Source: Microglena sp. YARC
Taxonomy: Eukaryota; Chlorophyta; Chlorophyceae; Chlamydomonadales; Chlamydomonadaceae
Length of the DNA stretch: 64,000 nt
Direction of reading: 5' to 3'
Assembly: GCA_022414725.1 (NCBI GenBank)
Contig: CM039464.1
Location: 24,856,123-24,920,122 of the forward strand
The notes beneath the pieces are model-generated. The model did not search any database, was not told the origin of the DNA, and was given only the letters and a program-made list of their open reading frames with translations. Shown here one piece after another: positions 28,786 to 38,054 of this stretch. Every line of letters begins with the position of its first letter. The first letter of the stretch is position 1. Both the position numbers and the translations under genes were made by a program.

Positions 28786-29314
28786 TTACCGTGTCATCAA
28801 CTTAAAGAATATGACAATGTTAAAGACGAGGCTTGCGATAGCCAGAATTACCAATATCGCAGTGACGACGAGCGTCGCTGCTATGTACGGCATTAGCTGC
28901 TCGCGAACGCTTCGCAGTGCAGGAAGAATGAGCACATCCCTTATTTTGTTGCTATTGCTAGTGATAGTGAGCAGATCAGGCGAGACAGTTCAAAATCTGA
29001 GTCGAAATGTTGCGCATCACCCCGTTTATAGCCGTCTTGTACAACCCACCGCCACCCCCCCTGCCTGCACAACTCGAATTGTTATTTGTATTCGAATTAT
29101 AATTGTTATTTGTATTCGAATTAGAATTGTTGTTATTCAGAATGTGCGAATTGATGTTCCCATGGATTGGGTCTTTATTGTGTATTGATGTTTCTTCTAC
29201 ATGCGACGGTTCAGTGTGAGGCGTTATTACAGCGCGTGTTGATGTTTCTTCTACATGCGACGGTTCAGCGTGAGGCGTTATTACAGCGTGTGTTGTTATT
29301 ACTTGTGAAGACAT
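28786..29314 (-). CDS. viral membrane protein with N-rich tail, one frameshift
   Basis: The reverse frame starts MSSQVITTHAVITPHAEPSH, contains two copies of ITPH.EPSHVEETS, an asparagine/serine run and GRGGGGGLYK, then stops near 28980. Shifting one base restores PDLLTITSNSNKIRDVLIL, PALRSVREQLMPYIAATLVV and a long hydrophobic segment ending at 28786. The REQLMPYI..... membrane motif resembles short conserved giant-virus membrane proteins; this is inference. Confidence 0.5.
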
Positions 29315-29408
29315 GGCGGCATGATGATACTTCAACAGGACAAAATCAGTTTAAACCTAACGCGAGTTTACATTGTATTTTTGGATCAGTTACATTGGTT
29401 TCTTCGGC

Positions 29409-30628
29409 ATGATGAAGAATAAAACCACACCAACTGCAATTGCAACTTCGAAAAAAGGATTTTTGCGTCGCGATCTTTTGGTTGCGCTGAAACACACAAT
29501 TGCATCTATCGTAAAAGACTCTAGCAATCCTAGTAGTGGTGCAGATATCGGAGAGAGTGGGGAGTACGCGTGCTCTCTAGTAGCGGAACTCGTGACATCA
29601 GGAGGGCCTCTAGAGGTCGCAGCCACCATTCTAGATGTTTATGCAGAGGCAAAGATTGTGAACGGCAACAAGTGGACTGCCAGTGCTATGGACGATGTCG
29701 TCACTGACCTCAACGTGTTCTGTTCGGGCTCACACACTACGCAATGCAGCACCGATCCTATATTCATGGTGATCGTTCGTCTGCTCTGCAGACTGACTAT
29801 GCTCGTGTGCCATGCTGCCAAAACTGGCGTCGCGTCATCAGAGAGACGCGAACACATCTTTTTGGGAGGATTCGTTCTACCATCGGACGTTAGTATCGGA
29901 GAAGATGGAATGGGGCAGTTGGACCCACTCTCCGTAATGTGCAGCAACACACCACCACAACCTTCATGTCTACGATCAGTGGTTGTGAAAACGCTCCAAA
30001 CGCGTATGAAGACGGGGGCAAACGAAGAGGCAAGGGCTCTTATAATGCTCGTGATGTCGCGAAATGGACGAACTGTCAAGCAGTACAACGCCATGCACTC
30101 CGCGTTGCTGAGGAGGAGCAGTGGTACATATAGAACACAAGAACAAACAAGCTTAGGAGAGGATATTCTGAAGATTCGTGTGTGTCGTGGCGTCCATTGG
30201 TGTTTGGTGTGGATGCTTCCTACTCCACTACACAACACCTTAATATTGTGGGTGCAAAGAAGAATGCGAGACTCTCCTGTCGTTCGGACGATGCGGCCTG
30301 GGCTCTCTGGAGAACCATCCATATGCACGTCTCTGACCCGGCAATGGAAGAGGCACAGGATTTCGTGACGAGATTGGCCAGCCTCTACTCTTTCCGATGG
30401 ACGGCTGCGCGACGCCACATCCGCGTCAATCTGATGCTCTACGCTTGCACGATCGCGATGCGCGGACACGTGCGTTGCAAGCCTCCAGATGACGAGTTCT
30501 TAGAACTCATCGACGTGGTAGAGGCGCGAGTATCCCACGTAGTAACTGTATCGATGAATGAGGTCACCGACGATTCCATCAAAGATTTAGATGAATTGGA
30601 TGATGACAGGATGCTACGCGGTACCTGA
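29409..30628 (+). CDS. uncharacterised viral protein, one frameshift
   Basis: Start MMKNKTTPTAIATSKKGFL. The first frame stays coherent through DLLVALKHTIASIVKDSS and SVVVKTLQTRMKTGANEEA to about 30150. The second frame (to 30628) carries DDAAWALWRTIHMHVSDPAM, LYSFRWTAARRHIRVNLML and an acidic end. A one-base slip between about 30170 and 30260 would give roughly 405 residues, mostly helical. I do not recognise the family. Confidence 0.5.
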
Positions 30629-30690
30629 ATGTCGTAACAGAAACGCATACAGCTACACTCACCGGTAAGGCGTCCCACAATTTGTGTATC

Positions 30691-30718
30691 TACAGTCGGC
30701 GGAACAATTAAATTAAAC
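30691..30718 (+). repeat. terminal-repeat end, CAGTCGGCGGAACA family (solo)
   Basis: TACAGTCGGCGGAACAATTA then AATTAAACATCCAAATAA, almost identical to the left end of the hydroxylase element (19164-19200). It lies ~55 bp upstream of the tail-collar gene. No opposite end was found downstream of that gene. Confidence 0.75.
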
Positions 30719-30773
30719 ATCCAAATAATAACCTCGGAACGAATATTATTATTCGTTATAATAAAAACAAAAC

Positions 30774-31441
30774 ATGCAAAACATCTACGACCTGGCGCAC
30801 CAGCATCGCATGCTGGCGGATGCCTCCCGGTTCGCCTTTTCGCGCCTGTCCCCGCAAGTTGGGGATTACAAGTGGTCCTGTCGCCAAGCGGACTTCTGCG
30901 GCTGGATGCTGTGCGACGGGCGCTCCCTGTCGCCAGATCAGCACAAGGAGTTGTTTGACGTCGTCGGCACCGCGTTCGGGGGGGAGGAGAAGACTTCAAA
31001 TCTGCCGATTTCCGCAGCCGCGTAATGGGAGCCGTGGGGCTGGGGGGGCAGTCTGACGCCCCGGTCGCTGGCGCCGTCGTGGGTGATGAAACGCACACGC
31101 TGGTGGAGAGCGAGATGCCCAGCCATGTGCACAGCGGCACGACCGACGCGGTGGGCGCGCACTCCCACGCCACCAACGCGGTAGGCGGGCAGGGCAACGC
31201 CGGGCTTTGCGTCGCGGACGGGAACGGGACCGGGACGAACATGTCGACAGATTCAAGCACCGGCGAACTCAACGTGATGACCTTGCCGACGGCGCTCGCA
31301 GTCAGCGCCGCAGGCAATCACGCGCACGCCTTCACATCCGGCTCCACCGGATTAGGCCAGGCACACAACAACATGCAACCCACGCTCTTCGGCGGGTCTG
31401 TATTCGTGTTCACGGGCCACGGCAACGCCTTCGTTGCGTGA
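30774..31441 (+). CDS. phage tail-collar / microcystin-dependent-protein-like gene, one frameshift
   Basis: The first frame reads MQNIYDLAHQHRMLADASRF and then GWMLCDGRSLSPDQHKELFD and VVGTAFGGEEKTSNLP. This is the tail-collar fold signature W..CDGR.LS...Y..LF.V.GT.FGG......LPD. After loss of one base near 31005 the second frame continues DFRSRVMGAVGLGGQ (canonical DFRGRV), then ESEMPSHVHS, several HSH/HAH repeats and the end MQPTLFGG...FTGHGNAF. This is typical of bacteriophage receptor-binding tail-fibre collars. The gene is visibly richer in G+C than its neighbours, suggesting acquisition from a bacterial or phage source. Confidence 0.8.
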
Positions 31442-31453
31442 AGTCACATAATG

Positions 31454-31540
31454 GGCGTTCCTGCCTCCCGGCCGATTTTGACTGGTTGCGAAACATGGTA
31501 TGGAGCGGATTTGTGATTCCTTGTTGCTGATGTCTCAAGC
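31454..31540 (+). repeat. dispersed repeat CTCCCGGAGGATTTTGACTGG, copy 2
   Basis: It begins GTTCCTGCCTCCCGGCCGAT 13 bp after the tail-collar stop and continues TTGACTGGTTGCGAAACATG and GTATGGAGCGGATTTGTGAT, matching 52632-52720 closely. The rest of 31541-31691 is A/T-rich and holds nothing recognised. Confidence 0.7.
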
Positions 31541-31691
31541 GGGCTGTCTAGATCGATGTCTTCAGACCCCGTAGAGACTGGTACTCGGGGTGCTCCCTCA
31601 ACAACATCTTTTAATTGGCATCACAAAAAAACCGTTACCATTTTTTTTTGCTTGAAAAAAATGTAAAAAAGGTCAATAAGAAAAAATATCA

Positions 31692-31994
31692 ATGTCTCTC
31701 AACAAGCAACACACTACAATGCCACCGATCATGCCAGCACGCGTTATCTATGCGTCAGTCTTCTTCATGTTGGCCATGATCCTCATATTCATAGTGAAAC
31801 CACTACCACTATTTGACGTACACGGATCTATTACGCCATTTGGTCTTTCTCCGTCAGGTCTTTCGCATAACAATCAAGCCGCAACACCGCTTTCTCTAGG
31901 CATTGTAACCGCGGCGGTGGCGATAGGGAGCATGTTCATGTTCACGGCTCATCGACCTCGTGTTCTCGTGACTCCCGGAAACCTGATTCTCTGA
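31692..31994 (+). CDS. small two-pass viral membrane protein
   Basis: This 100-residue protein starts MSLNKQHTTMPPIMPARVIY. Helix 1 is YASVFFMLAMILIFIV, then KPLPLFDVHGSITPFGLSP, then helix 2 TPLSLGIVTAAVAIGSMFMF. The order helix, KP..LFD..G...PFG, TP.SLG.... helix is recurrent among short giant-virus membrane proteins, probably virion membrane components; this is inference. Confidence 0.6.
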   Translation: MSLNKQHTTMPPIMPARVIYASVFFMLAMILIFIVKPLPLFDVHGSITPFGLSPSGLSHNNQAATPLSLGIVTAAVAIGSMFMFTAHRPRVLVTPGNLIL

Positions 31995-32039
31995 GATCTC
32001 CATATTAACAACATAACGAAATGGCGACGCCAACGCCGG

Positions 32040-32518
32040 TCAAGAATAGCATATGGCCAACCAATGGTTGTTGTTGTTGTTGTAATAATCATTGTTTCCG
32101 CCTGAACGACGGCGTTGGTTCGGAGGACATGAGTTAGCGCCCGCATGAATGAGATGGCGACGCATCTCAGCAGAATCTTGAATGGGTTTACTGGTGTCTC
32201 GGTTCACAAGGTTGTGCAGCGCGACCGTCCAATCAAACAAACCATCAGGGGAAGAGAACCTTTTTTCGTCACTCCACGCACCTCGGAGCTCTACAAGATG
32301 CCTGTGGTAGTTCTCGCTGCACACGTGGCACGGGATCAAGTGTTCCAAGATCTGGTCGAAGAACGTTTTGTAGACCCGTCTCTCCTCAGGCGTGGGGTTC
32401 GCTGGGTACCCAGGGCAACGTAGTGTATAGATTTCCATAATGGGGGGCCCCATACGCTTGGAGGAATGTTGTGTTGCCCATGTTCGTCGTCAATGTCTTC
32501 AACACGAATGCCTGACAT
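32040..32518 (-). CDS. Erv1/Alr-type thiol oxidoreductase, one frameshift
   Basis: The first frame reads MSGIRVEDIDDEHG and PSVWGPPLWKSIHYVALG. After a slip near 32412 the second gives YPANPTPEERRVYKTFFDQI, EHLIPCHVCSENYHRHL and GLFDWTVALHNLVNRD. This is the FAD-dependent sulfhydryl oxidase family: WGP..W...H, the redox CxxC (CHVC) and the W...LHN.VN flavin-binding helix. In large DNA viruses it forms disulphides in virion proteins made in the cytosol. The C-terminus is asparagine-rich. One base restores the family length. Confidence 0.85.
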
Positions 32519-32610
32519 TGAATAGTTTTCTTAAATAATATTCATTTTATTTTTGAAAACAAGTGTACAACCAGAGTAAATACACTTACACTCTACGTAA
32601 AGAAGAGACA

Positions 32611-33175
32611 ATGGACAAATCTAGCGTGATTATACTATCCCTTTTCAAATTGTTGCAACTCATGATCATATGGATATCCGTGTACATCGCGGAGAGGATA
32701 TTCCAAATGCAGTTTCGTCAAAAAAATGTACCTAGACGACGCGCTCATCGAGTCAAACAAACCCCACCAGACCTGCAATACCTCGTGATCATTGCGGTCG
32801 TGATCAACGTCGTGTTGACAAGTTGCTTATCATTCTCCTCGTTGTCTTATCCAACTACGTTACCAGTATCGAGAAAACCGGAACCTTTGTGAACGTGTTC
32901 AGCACGACGCTCGTGAAGCTGCTCGTATACGACTATGCCCTATCCGTCCTTCTATCCGCAACTGTCGGTATCATGGTAGCGTCGTCTTGCAGAGAACAGA
33001 AGTCTTCCGCTACCGCGACGTGGGCATCCGGGGGATACGGGCCTTCGCGGACATGTTATTGTTCATTTTCATGATCGTCTCTGCAGTCCCGTACTACCGC
33101 ATGCTCTTCGAGCTGTGCTCTCCAATCATTTCATGGGCGTGCAGGTCTGAAGAATCAATGCGCTCAGGATGTTGA
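32611..33175 (+). CDS. multi-pass viral membrane protein, two frameshifts
   Basis: Start MDKSSVIILSLFKLLQLMII. Hydrophobic segments continue as LQYLVIIAVVINVVLT, then in the second frame LIILLVVLSNYVTS and LVYDYALSVLLSATVGIMV, then in the third frame FRYRDVGIRGIRAFADMLLF and IFMIVSAVPYYRMLFELC. Slips near 32820 and 33000 are needed. The motif FRYRD.G.R..R.......... before the last helix is a recurring giant-virus feature. Function unknown. Confidence 0.5.
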
Positions 33176-33423
33176 CGGTTGTGTAAAAATAATAAAAACA
33201 ATTTCAACAAATCCTTGTTCGTCTCAAAAAGTTTGCTTACAAATCACGTCGTTTTCGATTCACACCAAAGTATTACATCTGCAACAATGTTTTAGTTGAT
33301 AATCGTAAATTGTGAGTACTTTTGAAAAATGCAATAACGCCGCCTCTTGCGGTTGGTTGTGCATTGAGTTGACATTTATTTCAATCTGTGTTTATCTACT
33401 GCACTGGCATGTGGCTTACATTC

Positions 33424-33740
33424 GCAAGTATACAGTATAATTTGAATGATATCCCTGAAACAGATACAGGTCCGGGGGGTCTCAAGACAACAGATTGGGG
33501 CGTACGCCAGATTCTACATGGGTGCCGCGCCAATTCTTCTTGCCCATCGGGTTTGGTGATTGGAAAGGTCTGGGGGCGACACCAATCTCTAGGCGGACTT
33601 GTCTCCAGGCGGACTTGACTCCAAGCTATTCGTTTCTATCCGCGAAAACGTTATGTCGATGAGTTCAGAACATCTCAACGATGCAGCTGCTGTGAGGACC
33701 GACTTTGAAACATGGTTGCACTCACTCATGTAAGCAAGAC
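33424..33740 (+). pseudogene. second Fanzor/TnpB-like fragment behind dispersed repeat copy B
   Basis: At 33424-33480 lies AGTATAATTTGAATGATATC..., the second copy of the repeat at 15498. Further on, in shifting frames, are ARFYMGAAPILL, GDWKGLGATPISRRT and then MSMSSEHLNDAAAVRTDF ETWLHSLM. The last block matches the N-terminal block of the reverse-strand remnant at 18361-18650 in both DNA and protein. Stops and frameshifts leave no continuous frame. 33176-33423 otherwise holds only A/T-rich non-coding sequence with a weak relative of the inner end sequence (ACATTTATTTCAATCTG). Confidence 0.5.
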
Positions 33741-33766
33741 GGTCATGTACCGCGCGTCAACGATGA

Positions 33767-34455
33767 TTAAAACTCGAGGTATCGACCTAGAAGTCTCTGA
33801 GCACGGAACTTCCAAATCCCCATCGCTTTCCCGGAACGTATAAGAGACACTCTCTTGACGTGTACTCTTTGTACATGGGGACGCCAATGCTTCTCAGCGA
33901 CTTCATGTGCATCGGGACGATTTTGACGTCTCTGCCTTTGAGATTGTCTTTGACGATACAATTCTCTTTGAAGGTTGCGAAAAACTCTCGAGTGCGTCGA
34001 CCACACATTTCTGTGATAAATCGAATACATCGCGGGAGTCTGATCCGACTTCAGTTTTGGAACGGCTTGGTTCATGAAAATGTCCTTCAAATCGTAGAGA
34101 CTCCGCGTGCTATTGGTGAGACGCCAACCCAGAAACAAACGAACGATCCTTTTGGCGGAACATTTGACCTGTTCACTTCGTGTAGAATCCGCTCGAAAAA
34201 TATGATGATGTGGCTTGGTGGGACCCGGATCTTCTCCTTGTTAGCACTGTCCACCACTTTCTCTTTCCCAAACCCCGAATGCTTTGAAACGCCCTTGTGA
34301 GATCCTGGGATGCACGAAAAATGGTGATCCGTATCGTCGAGATTGATCCACCCTCCAAAAACGTCATCTTCATCGGCGGCTTCAGGAGCTTCGTCCCTGT
34401 GCCAACTTTCGCTTGCGACGACCTTCCCTCGGGTTCTGAACATCATCCTGTCCAT
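33767..34455 (-). pseudogene. PhyH-like 2-oxoglutarate/Fe(II) oxygenase, frameshifted
   Basis: The first frame (start 34455) reads MDRMMFRTRGKVV, SESWHRDEAPEAADED, DVFGGWINLDDTDHHFSCIP and GSHKGV, then FFERILHEVNRS. This gives the H-x-D iron pair (HRD), the GGWINLDD core and the distal His (HEV). The C-terminus continues in two other frames: LGWRLTNSTRSLYDLKDIF, then EMCGRRTREFFATFKENC and GVPMYKEYTSRECLLYVPGK. Slips are needed near 34135 and 34010. The fold is that of phytanoyl-CoA dioxygenase relatives found in giant viruses. The start may lie further upstream in a shifted frame. Confidence 0.65.
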
Positions 34456-34498
34456 AATCTGCTCCAGATTTCTTCCATTGGCGAGTGGACATCTTCTT

Positions 34499-35215
34499 TT
34501 ATGTCACCTTTATTTTCATGGCACTGGCTTTGTTGTCCATTTTCCTAAAAAATTTCAGTCTTGGACTCTCGGTAACGTGTCCATTTGACGCAGTCCAAGT
34601 CATCGAGGGGTTATCATGTCTGTTCTCGTAATGTGGATGATGATAAAGTGTCAATGATGCGGTCACACCAACATCGGGTTCTATCCTGATCGAAGAGACT
34701 CTGTCCTCCAAAAAACCCCCAAAAGCGTCCTTTTTAATTTCTACCATGTACTCCTTGTCGCTCACCTTGAAATTCTTATGAAACCGAACACCGCCGTAGT
34801 TCTTATTCTGGAACAAAGTAATCTTGGCCTTTTTCGGCTCCTGACTTGTCTTTTTAGCGCATGCGTTGGTTGCTGAGTCCTTCAAGATGTTAAACGCCCT
34901 CACTTCAACCCTCTTCAGAAGTGCCTCTAGACGAGTCAACCGCGACTCCTGGACCTTGTTTTTGTTGTCTACGCGTACGATTGCCAACTTCTGAAGCTCT
35001 TGTTTTTTCCCATGGGATGTCAGATCGGATCTAGCTCTTCTGTCAAATTCATCCAGATTCTTGGTATCACTAGAGAAAACGTTCTCGTGACTCGACATAT
35101 CATTGCTCGCACGGACGAACAACGAATGCGCACCCGACGTCCGAAGTTCTCGGTCATTTCGAATCACCCTCTCTGCATTAGAAATACTAGTACTCAAAAA
35201 GTTCTCTAGATTCAA
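34499..35215 (-). CDS. beta/gamma-crystallin-like domain protein
   Basis: Intact 238-residue protein. The N-terminal half is charged and probably coiled coil (ESRLTRLEALLKRVEVRAF). From about residue 133 it reads AKITLFQNKNYGGVRFH, VSDKEYMVEIKKDAFGGF, EDRVSSIRIEPDVGVTASL and LYHHPHYENRH. The order (x)ITLF.N.NYGG ... D.VSSI.I...V..TLY..P.Y is the beta/gamma-crystallin Greek-key pattern, which often binds calcium. Function in a virus is unknown. It slightly overlaps the untranslated 5' side of the PhyH-like gene. Confidence 0.65.
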   Translation of the reverse strand: MNLENFLSTSISNAERVIRNDRELRTSGAHSLFVRASNDMSSHENVFSSDTKNLDEFDRRARSDLTSHGKKQELQKLAIVRVDNKNKVQESRLTRLEALLKRVEVRAFNILKDSATNACAKKTSQEPKKAKITLFQNKNYGGVRFHKNFKVSDKEYMVEIKKDAFGGFLEDRVSSIRIEPDVGVTASLTLYHHPHYENRHDNPSMTWTASNGHVTESPRLKFFRKMDNKASAMKIKVT

Positions 35216-35237
35216 AATGTGTACGGTTTAGGATCGT

Positions 35238-36357
35238 TCAGACATAAATTGTTTCCTTCCCCCAGCAAATGTCATCATGCAAAATTGTGTCGCCATCGAT
35301 GACATTAAACCCGTGTTTGTCCACGCAAACGAAGTCGTTTTCCCATTCAATCGACGCACGTGCACACCCCGTGTTATCGGGAGGAGTGGCTCCCTTTTTC
35401 TGCCTTCGCCAGTAAACAGATCACCAGTAACGTACACGACCCACCTGGTCCGATCAATGTGAGACGTTTCCTTCAAGTTCGCACCCTGCGACACGTTCAA
35501 ATCACCGCCGATGGGATACGTTCGTCAACACATCCATGTTGTCTGGCTACGTCAGATTACGTCCACCTAGTCGAACCTGCAATCCACTCATCCCGGCACA
35601 ATATGATCTTTTCGGTACCGAGGTTTTCCCGCTAACATGTCACCCATCGCACCTGCAGATCCCATTGTGTACAAATCATCTTCGTGCATACAAGATTTGT
35701 TCAAAAAAACATCTCTTTGACATGAACGTCTTTCCAACGCGAACACCATTGTTCACATCGACTCCCTTCATCCTCTCATATCCCATGCACTTCCGCATCT
35801 TCCTTTCATATTGACATGCTTGTCCACAGCGAGCGTGCCACCAACATGCGTATCACCTCGACAGTCATCTTCTGTACAGTCGCGTCGCCAATGACCCGTA
35901 AATCTTCACCACTACGCAGGTTCACGCGGTTTTCAAGCTTCGCCATGCCATTAACATTGAGAGCGCGCAAGACGACATATCCTGCGACCTCCTTGATGAT
36001 GCTCCCATTTTGTTTATGTTCCTGTGACTCCCATGTTCTCCCCCACGATCAAGATTTCCGGCGTAAGTATCCGTCTCGCGTTCCCACAAAAGCGTGTTTA
36101 CGGGAACCGCACGCGCGCACGGACCCCATTGGCGTCATGATCGTCGAAAATCGGAGACACCCGACTATCCTCTATTCATCATCTCTCATTTTAGAGCCGC
36201 TACTACTGCGAATGGCCCCCAGCGCGTCGGAGTTCGTCGCATCAAAAACTCTCCCCCGCGCCCCAACACCACTATGTAAATTACATATTGTAAGCGACCC
36301 AAGCAGCAATACAAGTAAGAAGAAGACAAAGATGAACAACGATGCCGGACGCCGCAT
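35238..36357 (-). pseudogene. membrane-anchored beta-helix-like structural protein, heavily frameshifted
   Basis: The N-terminus is intact: MRRPASLFIFVFFLLVLLLG, a signal anchor, then VFDATNSDALGAIRSS. Beyond 36170 the sense continues only by changing frame repeatedly: RRILTPEILIVGENMGVTGT, EVAGYVVLRALNVNGMAKLE, NLRSGEDLRVIGDATVQ, THVGGTLAVDKHVNMKG, HRTRWVVYVTGDLF-like text near 35430 and the final GFNVIDGDTILHDD before a stop at 35238. The recurring GxLxVxGNATVxGxLxVxxxVNMKG rhythm is that of repetitive beta-helix virion proteins. At least six frame changes make it non-functional as it stands. Confidence 0.6.
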
Positions 36358-36407
36358 CACTTTTACATTTGTTTTCAAATTAAATGACACCGCCCTAATA
36401 AATAATT

Positions 36408-36480
36408 TTTGGACACCCGTTATAATAAATGAATGGTATCCCCAGAAACCCGCTACAGGTCCCCGTGGTTCACTATGTCG
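36408..36480 (+). repeat. viral dispersed repeat GGGACACTCAGTATAAT, copy C
   Basis: GGACACCCGTTATAATAAAT then GAATGGTATCCCCAGAAACC and CGCTACAGGTCC is a diverged copy of 15498-15557. It lies just upstream of the beta-helix-like gene. The remaining intergenic sequence to 36634 contains two ATGCATGCAAG-type words and nothing recognised. Confidence 0.6.
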
Positions 36481-36634
36481 GCAGGGCCAACCGTTTTCTA
36501 AACAGCAACGATACATGCATGCAAGTTTGACCCTGTAGCTCCCGCCACTGACTGGGATGCCACAGATACATGCATGCAAAGTAGAGCTAACGACTGATGT
36601 TCGTAAACACAGAAGTTTTTAACACACCCAAGTT

Positions 36635-37012
36635 ACAGTCAACGGAATACTAAAATGAAACCGCTTCGTGTACGGCACACCTTACGGTGTAGCAACCCAC
36701 AGGGGCAGTGGAACACCAATACGATTTTGAATCAACAAATTGCAGGATGTCGTGGTTCTTTTTTAGATCACGGCTCTCCATCCTGCAGACTCCGTATCGT
36801 TCTTTTGTCGGTACTTTCGAGAGTGTCCATTGAAGGACCAGCCGCACTTAAGCGATCGACTCTTCCCCGGTACCGTGGCCCAAAAGAACACGGGGTCTTT
36901 GTTGATGTGCAATGCGTCATGAAAGGAGGTTTCTTTGCTGGACGGGCCATTTTGTAGGACCATCTGTCGACGCCTTATTGGGATGTTTCATTTTACTGTT
37001 CCGCCGACTGTA
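36635..37012 (-). mobile_element. 378-bp deletion derivative of the hydroxylase TIR element
   Basis: It is bounded by TACAGTCAACGGAATACTAA (left) and CTGTTCCGCCGACTGTA (right), inverted repeats with TA at both edges. Its interior is the reverse complement of the 3' module of the element at 19164-20311 (ATTTTGAATCAACAAATTGC, CTTAAGCGATCGACTCTTCC, TTGTTGATGTGCAATGCGTC). The two end types, CAACGG and CGGCGG..CATCCnAATAA, occur in swapped positions, as expected for an inverted copy. The hydroxylase gene is missing. Confidence 0.8.
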
Positions 37013-37075
37013 GCGACCATTCTTAACGCCAATTTTCTAACGGCGATGTCGTACATTTATTTCCATCTGATATAT

Positions 37076-37098
37076 GTTTCATTTTACTGTTCCACCGT
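37076..37098 (-). repeat. partial terminal-repeat end (Fanzor-side type)
   Basis: GTTTCATTTTACTGTTCCACCG preceded by GATGTCGTACATTTATTTCC, the same inner sequence as the end at 18687. The outermost bases are lost where it meets the stop codon of the LamG gene. Confidence 0.65.
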
Positions 37099-38054
37099 TC
37101 ACACATCAGTGGACACCGCTTCATCATCTTCCTTGTAGATCGGCGTCCCATTTTTGTAATTCCCGAACCCTAGTTTGATAGTATCGTCTCCGATGTGGAA
37201 AAAGGTCCCTTGTTATATATCGATTTCACGTCCGATATGTTGATGGCGTAGTTGAATATGTCGAACTTGGTGATGTACCCCTTCAGCCTGCGCTACCGTT
37301 CGCCATGCTTCCTATAGAGAGGTCCCGGAGTGCGGAATGATTATGGGCTTAATGTTAGGTTTCTGCATGTCGAGGACGTTCTCGATCGTGTATAGTTCTC
37401 CGCCATCAGGATGGTCATGATGTGTTATCCTTGACGATGAGCGCGAACTGTACAACGCTGCAGAGGTACGTACTCGACCGTCAGCGTTCAGAATTGGGAC
37501 GTATTGTCCCGGACAGCTCCTAGGGTTGCATTCGTGTTAGATACATTGGTTCGTACGGAGAAATGCAGAGAATTGGTCTTGGTCCATGTACACGATGGGG
37601 GGACGCACTTCCATAGCTCATGTCAAATCCACGTGTGAAGATCAGCTTTGGCAATGATGTTTATGTCGAATGAGCTTGTGTACAGCCAGAAAAACTGTAT
37701 GTGAACTCGATGCGTTTTTGATGGAAGGGATCTTGGTCGAGCTGTACACGAACGGCTTGACAAACTCCCCCCGCGTACAACTTGAACGTTTTTTTAGTAT
37801 TTCTTGGCTGATGAGGTTTTTGCGTGTGATGCAGGCGAGCGATGTAGATCAACAGTAGAATGGTCTAGTATAATGATCAAAATACCCATTAGTATCATCT
37901 TGTTCGCTTGGGTTCCGTAGAGACCGTCCTTCACATGGGACATCAACATCCCAATGTTCCATGCCATAGGATCGGCCTTGCTAACATTCGGATCGGCCTT
38001 GCTAACATTCGGATCGGCCTTTCTAACCTTCGGTCTCTGTTGAGAATTTGACAT
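37099..38054 (-). pseudogene. LamG/concanavalin A-like lectin-domain protein, heavily frameshifted
   Basis: The start is clear: MSNSQQRPKVRKADPNVSKA with three KADPNVS repeats, then ANKMILMGILIIIL, a membrane segment. The lectin domain is scattered over frames: RIEFTYSF, FWLYTSSFDINIIAKADLH, FSVRTNVSNTNATLGAV, LYTIENVLDMQKPNIKPII, GYITKFDIFNYAINISDV then KSIYNKGPF, and finally GFGNYKNGTPIYK. The order EFTYSFW, ..NIIAKA, ..V.Y.P.QRW, LY..G....., FDIFNYAI...DV..IYNKGP is the Laminin_G_3 pattern common in giant-virus surface proteins. At least six one-base slips break it. Confidence 0.65.
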
